Assembly (NCBI GenBank): GCA_041913905.1
Contig: JAYSEK010000018.1
Location: 1-64,000 of the forward strand
From: Roseateles_B sp041913905
GTDB lineage: Bacteria; Pseudomonadota; Gammaproteobacteria; Burkholderiales; Burkholderiaceae_C
Direction: 5' to 3'
Length of the DNA: 64,000 bases
Each line of letters begins with the position of its first letter. Position 1 is the first letter of the stretch. The position numbers and the translations under genes are program-made. The notes below the pieces were generated by a model that saw only the letters and a list, made by a program, of their open reading frames with translations, was not told the origin of the DNA and searched no databases. This document shows, piece by piece, positions 19,900 to 29,094 of this stretch.

Positions 19900-21171
19900 A
19901 TGAGCGACAAGAACGAGCCCGGTGCCGTGCGCGCACCGCTGCGCTTGCACGTGCCCGAGCCCACGGGGCGGCCGGGCTGCCACACCGATTTTTCCTACCT
20001 CAAGCTCAGCGCGGCGGGCGAGGTGCCTCGGCCGCCCGTGGACGTGGCGCCGGTGGACACCGGCGAGATGGCCCACAAGCTGATCCGCGTGCTGAACGAG
20101 GACGGCGAAGCCTGCGGGCCCTGGGCGCCTGAGCTGAGCGAGGCCCAGCTGCTGCGCGGCCTGCGCACCATGATGAAGACGCGTGTCTTCGACAGCCGCA
20201 TGCTGATCGCCCAGCGCCAGAAGAAGCTGAGCTTCTACATGCAGAGCCTGGGCGAGGAAGCCATCGGCAGTGCCCACGGCATGGCGCTGGAAGACGGCGA
20301 CATGTGCTTCCCCACCTACCGCCAGCAAAGCCTGCTGGTCGGGCGTGACGACGTGCCGCTGTCCGAGCTGATGTGCCAGCTGCTCTCCAACGAGAAGGAT
20401 CCGCTCAAGGGCCGCCAGCTGCCGGTGATGTACTCCATCAAGCGCGCAGGCTTCTTCTCCATCTCCGGCAACCTGACCACGCAGTTCGTGCAGGCCGTGG
20501 GCTGGGGCATGGCCAGCGCGATCAAGGGGGACACCCGCATCGCCTCGGGCTGGGTGGGCGATGGCGCCACCGCCGAGAGCGATTTCCACAACGCCCTGGT
20601 CTTCGCCCACGTCTACCGCGCGCCGGTGATCCTGAACGTGGTCAACAACCAGTGGGCCATCTCGACCTTCCAGGCGATTGCCGGCGGCGAGGGCACGACC
20701 TTCGCGGCTCGCGGCGTGGGGGCAGGTATTGCCTCGCTGCGCGTCGATGGCAACGACTTCCTGGCCGTCTACGCCGTGACGCGCTGGGCCGCCGAACGCG
20801 CCCGCAGCAATCTGGGTCCGACGCTCATCGAGTGGGTGACCTACCGCGCCGGCCCGCATTCCACCTCGGACGATCCCAGCAAGTACCGCCCCGCGGACGA
20901 CTGGACCCGCTTCCCCCTGGGCGACCCCATCGCCCGCCTGAAGTCGCACCTGATCCGCCGCGGCCTGTGGTCCGAGGCGCAGCATGCCGCGTTGCAGGAA
21001 GAGCTCGAAGCCGAGGTGCTGGCCGCGCAGAAGCACGCCGAGAGCTTCGGCAGCCTGGCTGACGGCCATATTCCCAGCATCGCCTCCATGTTCGAGGATG
21101 TGTACGAAGAGATGCCCCAGCACCTGCGCGAGCAGATGACCGAGGCCCAAGCGTTTGGAGGCCGTCTATGA
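19900..21171 (+). CDS. bkdA1: Branched-chain 2-oxoacid dehydrogenase E1 alpha subunit
   Basis: A 423-residue thiamine-diphosphate-dependent E1 alpha subunit. The start at 19900 is supported by GGGAG six bases upstream. The ThDP/Mg motif is GWVGDGATAESDFHNALVFA, with NNQWAIST after it; the phosphorylation-loop region reads YRAGPHSTSDDPSKYRP, as in the branched-chain rather than the pyruvate enzyme. It decarboxylates the 2-oxoacids of valine, leucine and isoleucine. Its end overlaps the bkdA2 start by 4 bases (ATGA). Confidence 0.95.
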   Translation: MSDKNEPGAVRAPLRLHVPEPTGRPGCHTDFSYLKLSAAGEVPRPPVDVAPVDTGEMAHKLIRVLNEDGEACGPWAPELSEAQLLRGLRTMMKTRVFDSRMLIAQRQKKLSFYMQSLGEEAIGSAHGMALEDGDMCFPTYRQQSLLVGRDDVPLSELMCQLLSNEKDPLKGRQLPVMYSIKRAGFFSISGNLTTQFVQAVGWGMASAIKGDTRIASGWVGDGATAESDFHNALVFAHVYRAPVILNVVNNQWAISTFQAIAGGEGTTFAARGVGAGIASLRVDGNDFLAVYAVTRWAAERARSNLGPTLIEWVTYRAGPHSTSDDPSKYRPADDWTRFPLGDPIARLKSHLIRRGLWSEAQHAALQEELEAEVLAAQKHAESFGSLADGHIPSIASMFEDVYEEMPQHLREQMTEAQAFGGRL

Positions 21172-22238
21172 AGGCTGAACAACTTCCCGTGGCGGACGCG
21201 CAGGCGCAGGACGCCGAAGGCAAGGCCGTCACCATGACCATGATCCAGGCCCTGCGCTCGGCGATGGACGTGATGCTGGCGCGCGACCCGGACGTGGTCA
21301 TCTTCGGCCAGGACGTCGGCTACTTCGGCGGCGTGTTCCGCTGCACCGACGGCCTGCAGGCCAAGTACGGCAAGCAGCGGGTCTTCGATGCGCCCATCTC
21401 CGAAGGCGGCATCGTCGGCGTGGCCGTGGGCATGGGCGCCTATGGCCTGCGCCCCGTGGCCGAGATCCAGTTCGCCGACTACTTCTACCCGGCGTCCGAC
21501 CAGATCGTCTCCGAGGCGGCGCGCCTGCGCTACCGCTCGGCTGGCGACTTCACCGCGCCGCTGACCATCCGCATGCCCTGCGGCGGCGGCATCTACGGCG
21601 GGCAGACGCACAGCCAGAGCCCCGAGGCGCTGTTCACGCACGTCTGCGGCCTGCGCACGGTGATGCCGTCCAACCCCTATGACGCCAAGGGCCTGCTGAT
21701 TGCCGCCATCGAGTGCAACGACCCGGTGATCTTCCTGGAGCCCAAGCGCCTCTACAACGGCCCCTTCGATGGCCACCACGACCGTCCGGCCACGCCCTGG
21801 AGCGGGCATCCCAAGGCGCTGGTCCCCGAGGGCTACTACACGCTGCCGCTGGACAAGGCGACCGTGTACCGGCCCGGGCAGCAGTTGACCGTCCTGGCCT
21901 ACGGCACCATGGTCTATGTGGCCGAAGCGGCGGCCAAGGAGACGGGGCTGGACGCCGAGATCATCGACCTGCGCGCGCTGTGGCCCCTGGACCTGTCGAC
22001 CGTCGTCGAGTCGGTCAAGAAGACCGGCCGCTGCGTGATCGTCCATGAGGCGACGCGCACCAGCGGCTTCGGTGCCGAGCTCTCGGCCCTGGTGCAGGAG
22101 CATTGCTTCTACCACCTGGAGGCGCCGATCGAGCGCGTCACCGGCTGGGACACGCCTTATCCGCACGCCCAGGAATGGGACTACTTCCCCGGTCCCGCCC
22201 GCGTGGCCGCGGCGCTGCGCCGGGTGATGGAGTCCTGA
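21168..22238 (+). CDS. bkdA2: Branched-chain 2-oxoacid dehydrogenase E1 beta subunit
   Basis: A 356-residue transketolase-like beta subunit, coupled to bkdA1 by a 4-base overlap. Family motifs include FGQDVGYFGGVFRCTDGL, APISEGGIVGVAVGMGAYG, MPCGGGIYGGQTHSQSPE and a C-terminal transketolase domain with IDLRALWPLDLSTV and HEATRTSGFGAELSA. It forms the E1 heterotetramer with BkdA1. About 100 bases without a gene separate it from bkdB. Confidence 0.95.
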   Translation: MKAEQLPVADAQAQDAEGKAVTMTMIQALRSAMDVMLARDPDVVIFGQDVGYFGGVFRCTDGLQAKYGKQRVFDAPISEGGIVGVAVGMGAYGLRPVAEIQFADYFYPASDQIVSEAARLRYRSAGDFTAPLTIRMPCGGGIYGGQTHSQSPEALFTHVCGLRTVMPSNPYDAKGLLIAAIECNDPVIFLEPKRLYNGPFDGHHDRPATPWSGHPKALVPEGYYTLPLDKATVYRPGQQLTVLAYGTMVYVAEAAAKETGLDAEIIDLRALWPLDLSTVVESVKKTGRCVIVHEATRTSGFGAELSALVQEHCFYHLEAPIERVTGWDTPYPHAQEWDYFPGPARVAAALRRVMES

Positions 22239-22341
22239 GCATGAGCCGGCTTGAATCGGGCAGCGGCTGCGCTGCCTCCCATGAGCAATCGCGCCGATGG
22301 GCGCAGCAGGGTCGCAGCATTGCGGTCCGGCAGGAGGTTTG

Positions 22342-23715
22342 ATGAGCATTCATACGATCAAGATGCCCGACATCGGCGAAGGCATCGTCGAAGTCGAGTT
22401 GGTGGCCTGGCATGTGAAGCCGGGTGATGTGGTGCGCGAGGACCAGGTCGTCGCGGACGTGATGACGGACAAGGCCACGGTGGAGATCCCGTCGCCGGTC
22501 AAGGGCGTGGTCCAGCGCCTCGGGGCCGAAGCCGGCACGGTGATGCGCGTGGGCTCGGCGCTGATCGAGATCGCGATCGAGGGCGCAGCGCCGGTGGAGA
22601 CTGCGCCAGCCGTCGCACCTGCTGCCGCACCCGCCGCTGCTCCGGTCGCTGCTCCGGCTCCGAGTCAGCCGCCCGCGCCTGCCAAGGCGGAGGCCGCACC
22701 GGTGGCCGCTGTGGCCGCCGCACCGGTCCAGCCTGCGATGCCCGTCCATTCGCCGGCCGCGCCTGCCGCACCGGGCGGGCGCCCCATCGCCTCGCCCTCG
22801 GTGCGCCGCCGCGCCTGGGAACTGGGCGTGGACCTGGCCCAGGTGCGCGCCACCGGCACGGCTGGCCGCATCATGCATGCCGATGTGGAGGCCTTTGCAG
22901 CTGCCCATCCGCAGGGCCTGCAGCCCGGCAGTGGAGCACCCTTCGTGAACGTGCCCGGCGCGGCTCAGGCGGCGCCCGTGCGCCCCAGCGAGCGCCATCT
23001 GGTCGCGCCGCGCGCCGATGGCATCGAGGCGAGCAAGGTCACCGGCCTGCGCCGCAAGATCGCCGAGAAGATGCAGGAGAGCAAGCGCCGCATCCCGCAC
23101 TTCAGCTACGTGGAGGAGGTGGACGTCACCGAGCTGGAAGCGCTGCGCGAACGCCTCAACGCGCTGCACGGCAAGACACGCGGCAAGCTGACCGTGCTGC
23201 CGCTGCTGGTGCGCGCCGTCTGCCGTTCGCTGCGAGACTTCCCGCAGATCAACGCCCGCTTCGACGACGAGGCTGGCGTGGTCAACCGCTACGAGGCCAT
23301 GCACCTGGGCATCGCCGCGCAGACGCCTTCGGGTCTGATGGTGCCGGTGATCCGCCATGCCGAGGCCCTGGACCTCTGGAGCTGCGCGGCCGAGATCCGC
23401 CGTCTGGCCGAGGTGGCCCGCACCGGCAAGGCCACGCGGGACGAGCTCAGCGGTTCCACCTTCACCATCTCCAGCCTCGGCCCCTTGGGCGGCATCGTCA
23501 CCACGCCGGTGATCAACCATCCCGAGGTGGGCATCCTGGGCGTGAACCGCATCGTCGAGCGGCCCATGTTCAAGAGTGGCCAGGTGGTAGCACGCCTGCT
23601 GATGAACCTGTCCTCGTCCTTCGACCACCGCGTGGTGGACGGCCAGGATGCGGCCGAGTTCATCCAGTCCATCCGCGCGCAGCTGGAGGCGCCGGCCACG
23701 CTGTTCATCGACTGA
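22342..23715 (+). CDS. bkdB: Branched-chain 2-oxoacid dehydrogenase E2 acyltransferase
   Basis: A 457-residue dihydrolipoyl acyltransferase starting at 22342, with AGGAGG just upstream. One lipoyl domain (1-80, lipoylated Lys in MTDKATVEIPSP) is followed by a long Ala/Pro linker (about 85-145). The peripheral-subunit-binding domain is next (ASPSVRRRAWELGVDLAQV), then the catalytic domain with SSFDHRVVDGQDAAEF near the C-terminus. No E3 gene follows; the next gene is convergent, so E3 must come from elsewhere in the genome. Confidence 0.95.
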   Translation: MSIHTIKMPDIGEGIVEVELVAWHVKPGDVVREDQVVADVMTDKATVEIPSPVKGVVQRLGAEAGTVMRVGSALIEIAIEGAAPVETAPAVAPAAAPAAAPVAAPAPSQPPAPAKAEAAPVAAVAAAPVQPAMPVHSPAAPAAPGGRPIASPSVRRRAWELGVDLAQVRATGTAGRIMHADVEAFAAAHPQGLQPGSGAPFVNVPGAAQAAPVRPSERHLVAPRADGIEASKVTGLRRKIAEKMQESKRRIPHFSYVEEVDVTELEALRERLNALHGKTRGKLTVLPLLVRAVCRSLRDFPQINARFDDEAGVVNRYEAMHLGIAAQTPSGLMVPVIRHAEALDLWSCAAEIRRLAEVARTGKATRDELSGSTFTISSLGPLGGIVTTPVINHPEVGILGVNRIVERPMFKSGQVVARLLMNLSSSFDHRVVDGQDAAEFIQSIRAQLEAPATLFID

Positions 23716-23736
23716 CGCGGCGACCGCCGCCAGAAG

Positions 23737-23760
23737 AAGGGCGGCCCTGGGCCGCCCTTT
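23737..23760. terminator. Bidirectional terminator between bkdB and the asparagine-synthetase-like gene
   Basis: AAGGGCGGCC-CTG-GGCCGCCCTT is a perfect 10-bp stem with a 3-base loop. Short T-rich tracts follow on both strands. It separates two convergent genes and can serve both. Confidence 0.85.
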
Positions 23761-23787
23761 GTCGTTCTCGTCTATCGCGCCAAGCGT

Positions 23788-25482
23788 TCAACGGCTGGCC
23801 TGCTCCAGCGCCTGCGCATAGCGGCCGTAGAAGGACTGGTCGCGCAGGCCGGACTTGGTCAGCATCCAGGCCGCGAGCAGGTTGCCGCGCGACAGCATGG
23901 GGCTCTTGGGCCGCAGGGCCGAGCTCAGGCAATGGGCCGTGTGCTGGTCCTTGAGCATCTGCGTGTCGTCCTCGTCATAGCAGGCCTCCCACTGATAGCG
24001 CAGCTTCAGTTCCTGCGGCACCGGGATCGGGCAGGGCTCGTGGCCGGGATAGGCCTGCCACGGCACTTGCGCGATCGGGCCGGGCAGGGCAAGCAGGATG
24101 CGGTTGTAGACGCGGTGGTTCAGCAGCTCTTCGTTGGGACCAGCGATCACCTTGCCGATGAAGCGGGCATCGAAGAAGGGCAGGGCGAAGTCGAAGCCCT
24201 TCTTGTGGACCGTCTCGAAATGCCCGATCAGATGGCGGCGCTGGTCGTTCAGCAGCAGGAAGAGGTAGGCGGCCTTGGCGGGCAGGCGGTCCCAGCGGCG
24301 CAGCTCGGCCGCCACCTCGCCCTGCAGGCGCCGGGCCAGCTCGCGGTAGCGCGGGCGCAGGGCCCGGGCTGGCACGCCCCATTTGTTCTTGCGGCACAGC
24401 AGCTCTGCCGCTTCGTCATAGCGGCGCTCGCTGGCCAGCTGGACGATCTGCTCGTCCAGGTAGACATGGCCCAGTCCCACGCTGCCACCGTCGCCCGACC
24501 AGATGCGCCGGTCGAAGTGCCGCCCACCGTCCTGCGCCTGCCAGGCGGCGATGGTCTGGATCTGCTTGTTGTCGAAGTTGTCCGGCCCCAGCGGGAATTC
24601 GAAGTGCCGGGTGCCCAGGGCCTGGGCGGCCATGCGGCCGAAGGTGAGATCCTGGGTGTCGCTGGGCGCGAAATTGAGGGTGTTGAGGCGGACGCCGCTG
24701 TGGGCCAGGCTGGCCGCGATCAGGCGCGAATCCATGCCGCCGGACAGGAAGGCCGTCTGCTCCTGCGCCTCGCCCTGCCGATCGCGCACGGCCTGCAGGA
24801 AGGTCTCGTAGAGCTCGGTTTCGTACGGCTTGCCGGCGTCCAGTGGGGTCAGGTCTTGCCAGTCGTGGTAGGTCTTGCGGTGCGCACCGGCAGCAGTGGC
24901 TTCGACCAGCTCGGCGCCGTAGCAGGCACGGATGCCGAGATAGCGGGTGCGCTCGGCCAGCGGGAAGGCCATCGAGGCGATTTCCAGCACGCCCTGCGGA
25001 TCGGGCTCCAGCGCGATGAGCGCCCCCATGCCCTGCAGCAGCCAGCGCGCATTGGTGAAGAAATGGATGCCGCGGTGCTGGCCGGTGTAGAGCGTGCGCA
25101 CGCCCAGTTTGTCGGTAAAGGCCTCGAGGCGCGCCTGGTGCAGGTGCAGGCGCACGCCGCAGAAGGTGCCATAGGACTCCCGCAGCAGCTGCGGCAGCTC
25201 GCCGGTCGCGAAGCGAGCCAGGGCTTCGGTCTGCGGCTGACGCTGCCCGTCCACGTGCAGGATGGGCTCGCCCGCCAGGATGGCCAGGCTGTCGTCATGC
25301 AGCCGGTGATGGGAGACAGGCGCCCAGATGCCCAGCGCATGCCACAGGGCGAACAGCCCGGGGCCCTCAACCGCCTCGATGGCCTTGCTGGGCAACTCAC
25401 GGCCCATGGCAGCGGAGGCCGCGGCTTTGAGCCGCTGCAGATCCTCCGTCGAGCCGCCGACGGCCGCAAAGAAAATCGCCAT
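23788..25482 (-). CDS. Asparagine-synthetase-like protein without the N-terminal cysteine
   Basis: About 564 residues from the ATG at 25482, 26 bases after the flippase gene. The C-terminal synthetase domain has the ATP-pyrophosphatase P-loop FLSGGMDSR and the later IWSGDGGSVGLGH. The N-terminal half has the length and layout of a class II glutaminase domain (ESYGTFCGVRL, KLGVRTLYTG), but the protein begins MAIFFAAVGG. The Cys2 nucleophile needed for glutamine hydrolysis is therefore absent. It may use free ammonia or another amine, or adenylate a different carboxylate. Last gene of the exosortase-A-like module; related proteins occur in such polysaccharide loci. Confidence 0.8.
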   Translation of the reverse strand: MAIFFAAVGGSTEDLQRLKAAASAAMGRELPSKAIEAVEGPGLFALWHALGIWAPVSHHRLHDDSLAILAGEPILHVDGQRQPQTEALARFATGELPQLLRESYGTFCGVRLHLHQARLEAFTDKLGVRTLYTGQHRGIHFFTNARWLLQGMGALIALEPDPQGVLEIASMAFPLAERTRYLGIRACYGAELVEATAAGAHRKTYHDWQDLTPLDAGKPYETELYETFLQAVRDRQGEAQEQTAFLSGGMDSRLIAASLAHSGVRLNTLNFAPSDTQDLTFGRMAAQALGTRHFEFPLGPDNFDNKQIQTIAAWQAQDGGRHFDRRIWSGDGGSVGLGHVYLDEQIVQLASERRYDEAAELLCRKNKWGVPARALRPRYRELARRLQGEVAAELRRWDRLPAKAAYLFLLLNDQRRHLIGHFETVHKKGFDFALPFFDARFIGKVIAGPNEELLNHRVYNRILLALPGPIAQVPWQAYPGHEPCPIPVPQELKLRYQWEACYDEDDTQMLKDQHTAHCLSSALRPKSPMLSRGNLLAAWMLTKSGLRDQSFYGRYAQALEQASR

Positions 25483-25508
25483 TACGAATCCTTGTTCAAA
25501 CGTGCGGC

Positions 25509-26948
25509 CTACTGCCTCAGTTGGCTCAACTTCGCGCGCAGCCAGTGCCGGAACGCGCTGTCCATGGCGAGCAGCGCGAGCACGTAGCTCAGCACCCCCG
25601 CCGTCCCCGGCACCAGCAGCTGCCACAGCGGCTGTTCAGGCACCACGGCCAGCACTGCCAGCACGACCCCGACCATGGGCATGCAGGCCAGCAGGCCCGT
25701 ACGGAAAGTCTTCAGCAGCGGCAGCCACGACAAGTCTAGCAAGCGGGCGCTGCGAGGAAAGTTCAGGAGGAACACCAGGGGCACACCTGCCGTCCAGGCG
25801 GCGGCCAGGCCGTTGACGCCCCATAGCAGACCGCCCAGGGCAAAGCCCAGCGGCATCACCACCGCGCCGCTGAGCGTGTTCTTGAAGTCGGTGCCTGCAT
25901 GGCCGGTGGCGATCAAGGCCGTCGCCAGAATCGCGCTGCACAGCCGGACGGGGACCGCCAGCGCAATCAGTTGCAAGGCCGGGGCCGCCGCCGCCCACTT
26001 GGCACCGATCAGCAAGACCACCAGCGGTTCGGCCAGCAGGGCCAGCAGAAGACAGCCGGGCAGGGCCAGCAGGTTCAGGGCATGCAGGCCCTTGAGCAGC
26101 TCCTGCTGTACGGGCTGGCCGCTGTTCTTGAGCTTGGCGATGGCGCTGAAGGCCACCTGGTTGACCACCTGCATGGACTTCTGCAGCGGCAGCGAGGCCA
26201 GGTTCAAGGCCACCGAGTACAGGCCCAGCGCAGCGGTGCTCAGCAGCTTGGCGCCGATCAGCACGTCGACCTGGGACATGAACCACCAGGTGAAGCGGCT
26301 GGCGGTCAGGTTGCTGCCATAGCGCAGCAGGCCGCGAAGCTGCTGGAAGTCCGCGTTGGGCCACACCCGTGTCGGGGACTGCAGGTGCAGCAGCAGCGAA
26401 CGCACCAGGCTGCCCAGCAGATTGGCCAGCAGCAGGGACCAGACGCCCATGCCGGCTGCGGCCAGGCCCAGCGCAGCGAGGCTGGTGGCGATGACCGAGG
26501 CGATGTCGGCATAGGCGATGGCCTTGAAATCCATCTCTCGCCGCAGCACCGACTCCGGCACCGTGCTCAAGGCGGCGATCAGGAAGATCAGGCCGGCCGG
26601 CTTGAGCAGGTCCGCCAGGCGCGGCTCATTGAAGAACAGTGCCAGGGGCTGGGCGCTCAGCCACAGCACGAGGTTCAGTGCGCCGGCCACCAGCAGCATG
26701 GCGCCGAACACGGCACCGCAGACGCGGCGGTCCAGCGTCTCGCCGCGCACCAGGGCCGAGCCGAAACCGAACTCGTTCAGGTTGGACAGCAGGGTGATGA
26801 CCATCATGGTCATCGCCATCAGGCCGTAGTCCTCCGTCTTCAGCAGGCGCATCACCATGATGGTGGCGCCCCAGCTGAGCAGTTGGCTCAGCAGCTTGCC
26901 GATAGCGGACCATTTCAGGCCATGGAGAAAGCGGTCGCGGATCTGCAT
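25509..26948 (-). CDS. Polysaccharide/lipid-linked oligosaccharide flippase, Wzx/MOP type
   Basis: A 479-residue integral membrane protein with 12-14 helices. The start (FLHGLKWSAIGKLLSQLLSW) and early motifs (MVMRLLKTEDYGLMAM, FGFGSALVRGE) match lipopolysaccharide-biosynthesis flippases of the MOP superfamily. It would move a lipid-linked product across the inner membrane. It is the only transporter in the locus. Spacing is 21 bases from the acetyltransferase gene upstream and 26 to the synthetase gene downstream. Confidence 0.88.
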   Translation of the reverse strand: MQIRDRFLHGLKWSAIGKLLSQLLSWGATIMVMRLLKTEDYGLMAMTMMVITLLSNLNEFGFGSALVRGETLDRRVCGAVFGAMLLVAGALNLVLWLSAQPLALFFNEPRLADLLKPAGLIFLIAALSTVPESVLRREMDFKAIAYADIASVIATSLAALGLAAAGMGVWSLLLANLLGSLVRSLLLHLQSPTRVWPNADFQQLRGLLRYGSNLTASRFTWWFMSQVDVLIGAKLLSTAALGLYSVALNLASLPLQKSMQVVNQVAFSAIAKLKNSGQPVQQELLKGLHALNLLALPGCLLLALLAEPLVVLLIGAKWAAAAPALQLIALAVPVRLCSAILATALIATGHAGTDFKNTLSGAVVMPLGFALGGLLWGVNGLAAAWTAGVPLVFLLNFPRSARLLDLSWLPLLKTFRTGLLACMPMVGVVLAVLAVVPEQPLWQLLVPGTAGVLSYVLALLAMDSAFRHWLRAKLSQLRQ

Positions 26949-26969
26949 CGATGGACTTTGCGGCCGGCC

Positions 26970-27902
26970 TCAGGCCCGCAGGCGCGCCAGCTCCTCCGCC
27001 GTGGTGTAGATGGTGAGCCCCTGCAGCGCGTCCTGCTCCAGATGGCGGTAGAACTCGTCGGCGCGGATCCACCAGGAGCGGGCCGGGCCCACCTGGCCGG
27101 GATGCAGGATGCCTGCGGCCTGGTAGCGCTCGTAGAAGTGCTGGCGCAGGTCGGCGCGCGACTTGTGGTCGATACGCTGCCCCTGGAAGGCCGGGTCCAG
27201 CGGGCGCACGGGCACCTGGATGTCGCGCCCGTCCCAGTCCTTGCAGGGCATCTGGAAGGTCTGCGGCATGCGAACGGGCAGCGGGAAGCGCTCGTCCATC
27301 AGGTCTTCGAGCAGATGGTAGAAGGTCACCGGCCCCATGCTGATGCCCAGGCCCAGGATCTTGGCCTTGTGATGCAGGCAGCGCTCCCAGGGCGAGCCTT
27401 CGCCGCACACCGAGGGCGCGAGGTGGTGGCTGCCGACGATGTCCTCGGCCAGCGGCCCGAGTGCCGAGACCGAGTGGGTCGGGTGGATGCTGCGGCGGAT
27501 GCCCGGCATCTTCAGGAAGGCCGCGGGCAGGGCGCCCAGGTTGGAGCCGTGCTCGCGCGGGTCGAACACATAGTCCTGCATCTGGCAGGTGGCGTAGATG
27601 GTGCCGCCGGGCAGGTAGTAGGTCGGCACGACCAGCGTGCCGCCGGGGCCGATGGCCTCGTGGATGGCTTCCAGCACGGCGGTGGGGCCGCCCTCCACGT
27701 AGCCCAGGCTCTTGAGCGAGGAGTGCAGCATCACCGTGTCACCTGGGACGATGCCCATGGCGCGCAGGCCGCCGATGATCTCGGCCTTGGAGGTGTGCGG
27801 CATCTCGGCCTTGAGCTCGGCGCTGCGCCGGCGGGCGCGCCACCAGTTCAGCATGCGCCGGATCGGCGCCTTGATGCGCTCCTTGAGGTCAGGCGCGGCC
27901 AT
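26970..27902 (-). CDS. AAC(3)-fold N-acetyltransferase in a biosynthetic operon
   Basis: A 310-residue protein of the aminoglycoside 3-N-acetyltransferase/YokD superfamily. Signatures are MLHSSLKSLGYVEGGPTAVL, GTLVVPTYY and the catalytic-region motif HPTHSVSALG. A basic N-terminus of about 35 residues precedes the domain. Its start overlaps the toroid-like gene by 14 bases, so the two are coupled. The position inside a glycan-type locus argues for acetylating an amino group of the locus product rather than giving antibiotic resistance. That role is inference. Confidence 0.8.
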   Translation of the reverse strand: MAAPDLKERIKAPIRRMLNWWRARRRSAELKAEMPHTSKAEIIGGLRAMGIVPGDTVMLHSSLKSLGYVEGGPTAVLEAIHEAIGPGGTLVVPTYYLPGGTIYATCQMQDYVFDPREHGSNLGALPAAFLKMPGIRRSIHPTHSVSALGPLAEDIVGSHHLAPSVCGEGSPWERCLHHKAKILGLGISMGPVTFYHLLEDLMDERFPLPVRMPQTFQMPCKDWDGRDIQVPVRPLDPAFQGQRIDHKSRADLRQHFYERYQAAGILHPGQVGPARSWWIRADEFYRHLEQDALQGLTIYTTAEELARLRA

Positions 27903-29073
27903 CGATGTCCTGCTCCAGCAGATTGGCGTCGATCATGAACTTGGCCGCCCAGTTGAGGTACTCCCACTGGCCATAGTCGCCATCCACGGGGAAGGAGCCC
28001 TTCACCCCGCCGCGCTGGTCCTCGGGGCCGTCGATGGCGATGGCGCGGCGCACGTAGCGGTTGGCCAGCTTGGCGGCGTCGCGGTACTTGCGGTCACCGG
28101 TCAGCTCGTAAAGCATCAGCCAGCTGTGCGCGATCTGGACCTCGCCGGTCAGGCAGGACCAGTCCACCGCGGCGGACCAGTCCGGCTTCAGCCGGCCGGG
28201 GATGAAGCCGTCCGGGCGCAGCGCCGTCATCAGGCCGTCGGCGGTCTTGATGGCGCGGCGCAGGATGTGCTCATCCTGCGTGAAGCGGTGCGCCTCCATG
28301 AAGCCGCGCAGTGCATAGCCCAGGGTGTGGGTCAGCGGCGTCGCGGGCATGTTCAGGCAGCAGTTGGCCAGCCAGCCGTTGGCCTGCTGCTGGGTGAAGG
28401 CCCATTCGACCTGGCGCAGCGCGGCTTCGGCATAGCCCTGGTCGGGCACGTGGCGGGCGGCTTCGAACAGGCCCCAGGACACGTGCGTTTCGTAGGTCTT
28501 GTCGCCACGCTCGGCAAAGGGCGTGGCGTGCTTGCGCCAGCAGCCATCGGCATCCAGCGAGTCACGCAGGAAGACCGCGGCCTTGTTCATGGGCGCCAGG
28601 TAGGCCTCGCCGAAGGCGCTCACGCCCGAGGCCAGACCGATCAGGATCTGCCCGGTATTGAAAGTGACGGGCACACGCGGCGTGGCGTTGATCTTGCCGC
28701 CCATGAAGCCGCCCTCGGGGAACTGGATGGACACCAGCCAATCCAGCATGCGACGGGCGCGCTCCAGCGAATCGGGATCCTGGAAGCGCTGGCCGCAATC
28801 GATCATGGTGGAGACGATGTAGCCGGTGGTCTCGGGGTAGGACACGGCCCAGCCGTTCTTCAGGCTGTAGTCGCGGGCCACACCGCCGTCGTGCGAGGCC
28901 GACTGGTCCTGGGCGCGCTTGAGCCATTGCAGGGCCGCCTTCACCACCGCGTCGATGCCGGGATCCTGCTGGGGCAGGCCGCGTGCGTCCTTGGCGGCTT
29001 CGGCCTTGGCCTGGGGCGGCAGGCTGGCCTGTTCACGCCAGTTGCGCAGAAACTGTTTGGCTGTGTTCAACAT
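27889..29073 (-). CDS. Predicted alpha/alpha-toroid protein of an exosortase-type locus
   Basis: A 394-residue soluble protein with repeated helical pairs. Motifs such as DGGVARDYSLKNGWAVSYPETTGYI, FPEGGFMGGK, VTFNTGQILIGL and YETHVSWGLFEAAR recur at about 50-residue spacing. This resembles the (alpha/alpha)6 toroids of epimerases, lyases, glycoside hydrolases and terpene cyclases. No signal peptide is visible. I cannot assign a reaction. It overlaps the AAC(3)-like gene and lies 21 bases after hydrolase 1. Confidence 0.65.
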   Translation of the reverse strand: MLNTAKQFLRNWREQASLPPQAKAEAAKDARGLPQQDPGIDAVVKAALQWLKRAQDQSASHDGGVARDYSLKNGWAVSYPETTGYIVSTMIDCGQRFQDPDSLERARRMLDWLVSIQFPEGGFMGGKINATPRVPVTFNTGQILIGLASGVSAFGEAYLAPMNKAAVFLRDSLDADGCWRKHATPFAERGDKTYETHVSWGLFEAARHVPDQGYAEAALRQVEWAFTQQQANGWLANCCLNMPATPLTHTLGYALRGFMEAHRFTQDEHILRRAIKTADGLMTALRPDGFIPGRLKPDWSAAVDWSCLTGEVQIAHSWLMLYELTGDRKYRDAAKLANRYVRRAIAIDGPEDQRGGVKGSFPVDGDYGQWEYLNWAAKFMIDANLLEQDIDGRA

Positions 29074-29094
29074 GCGGTGTCACTCCCTCTTGAT

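Noticed and set aside
26970..27902. Aminoglycoside resistance gene
   Set aside because: The AAC(3) fold is real, but the gene is embedded and overlapping in a biosynthetic operon with normal local base composition and no mobile element nearby.
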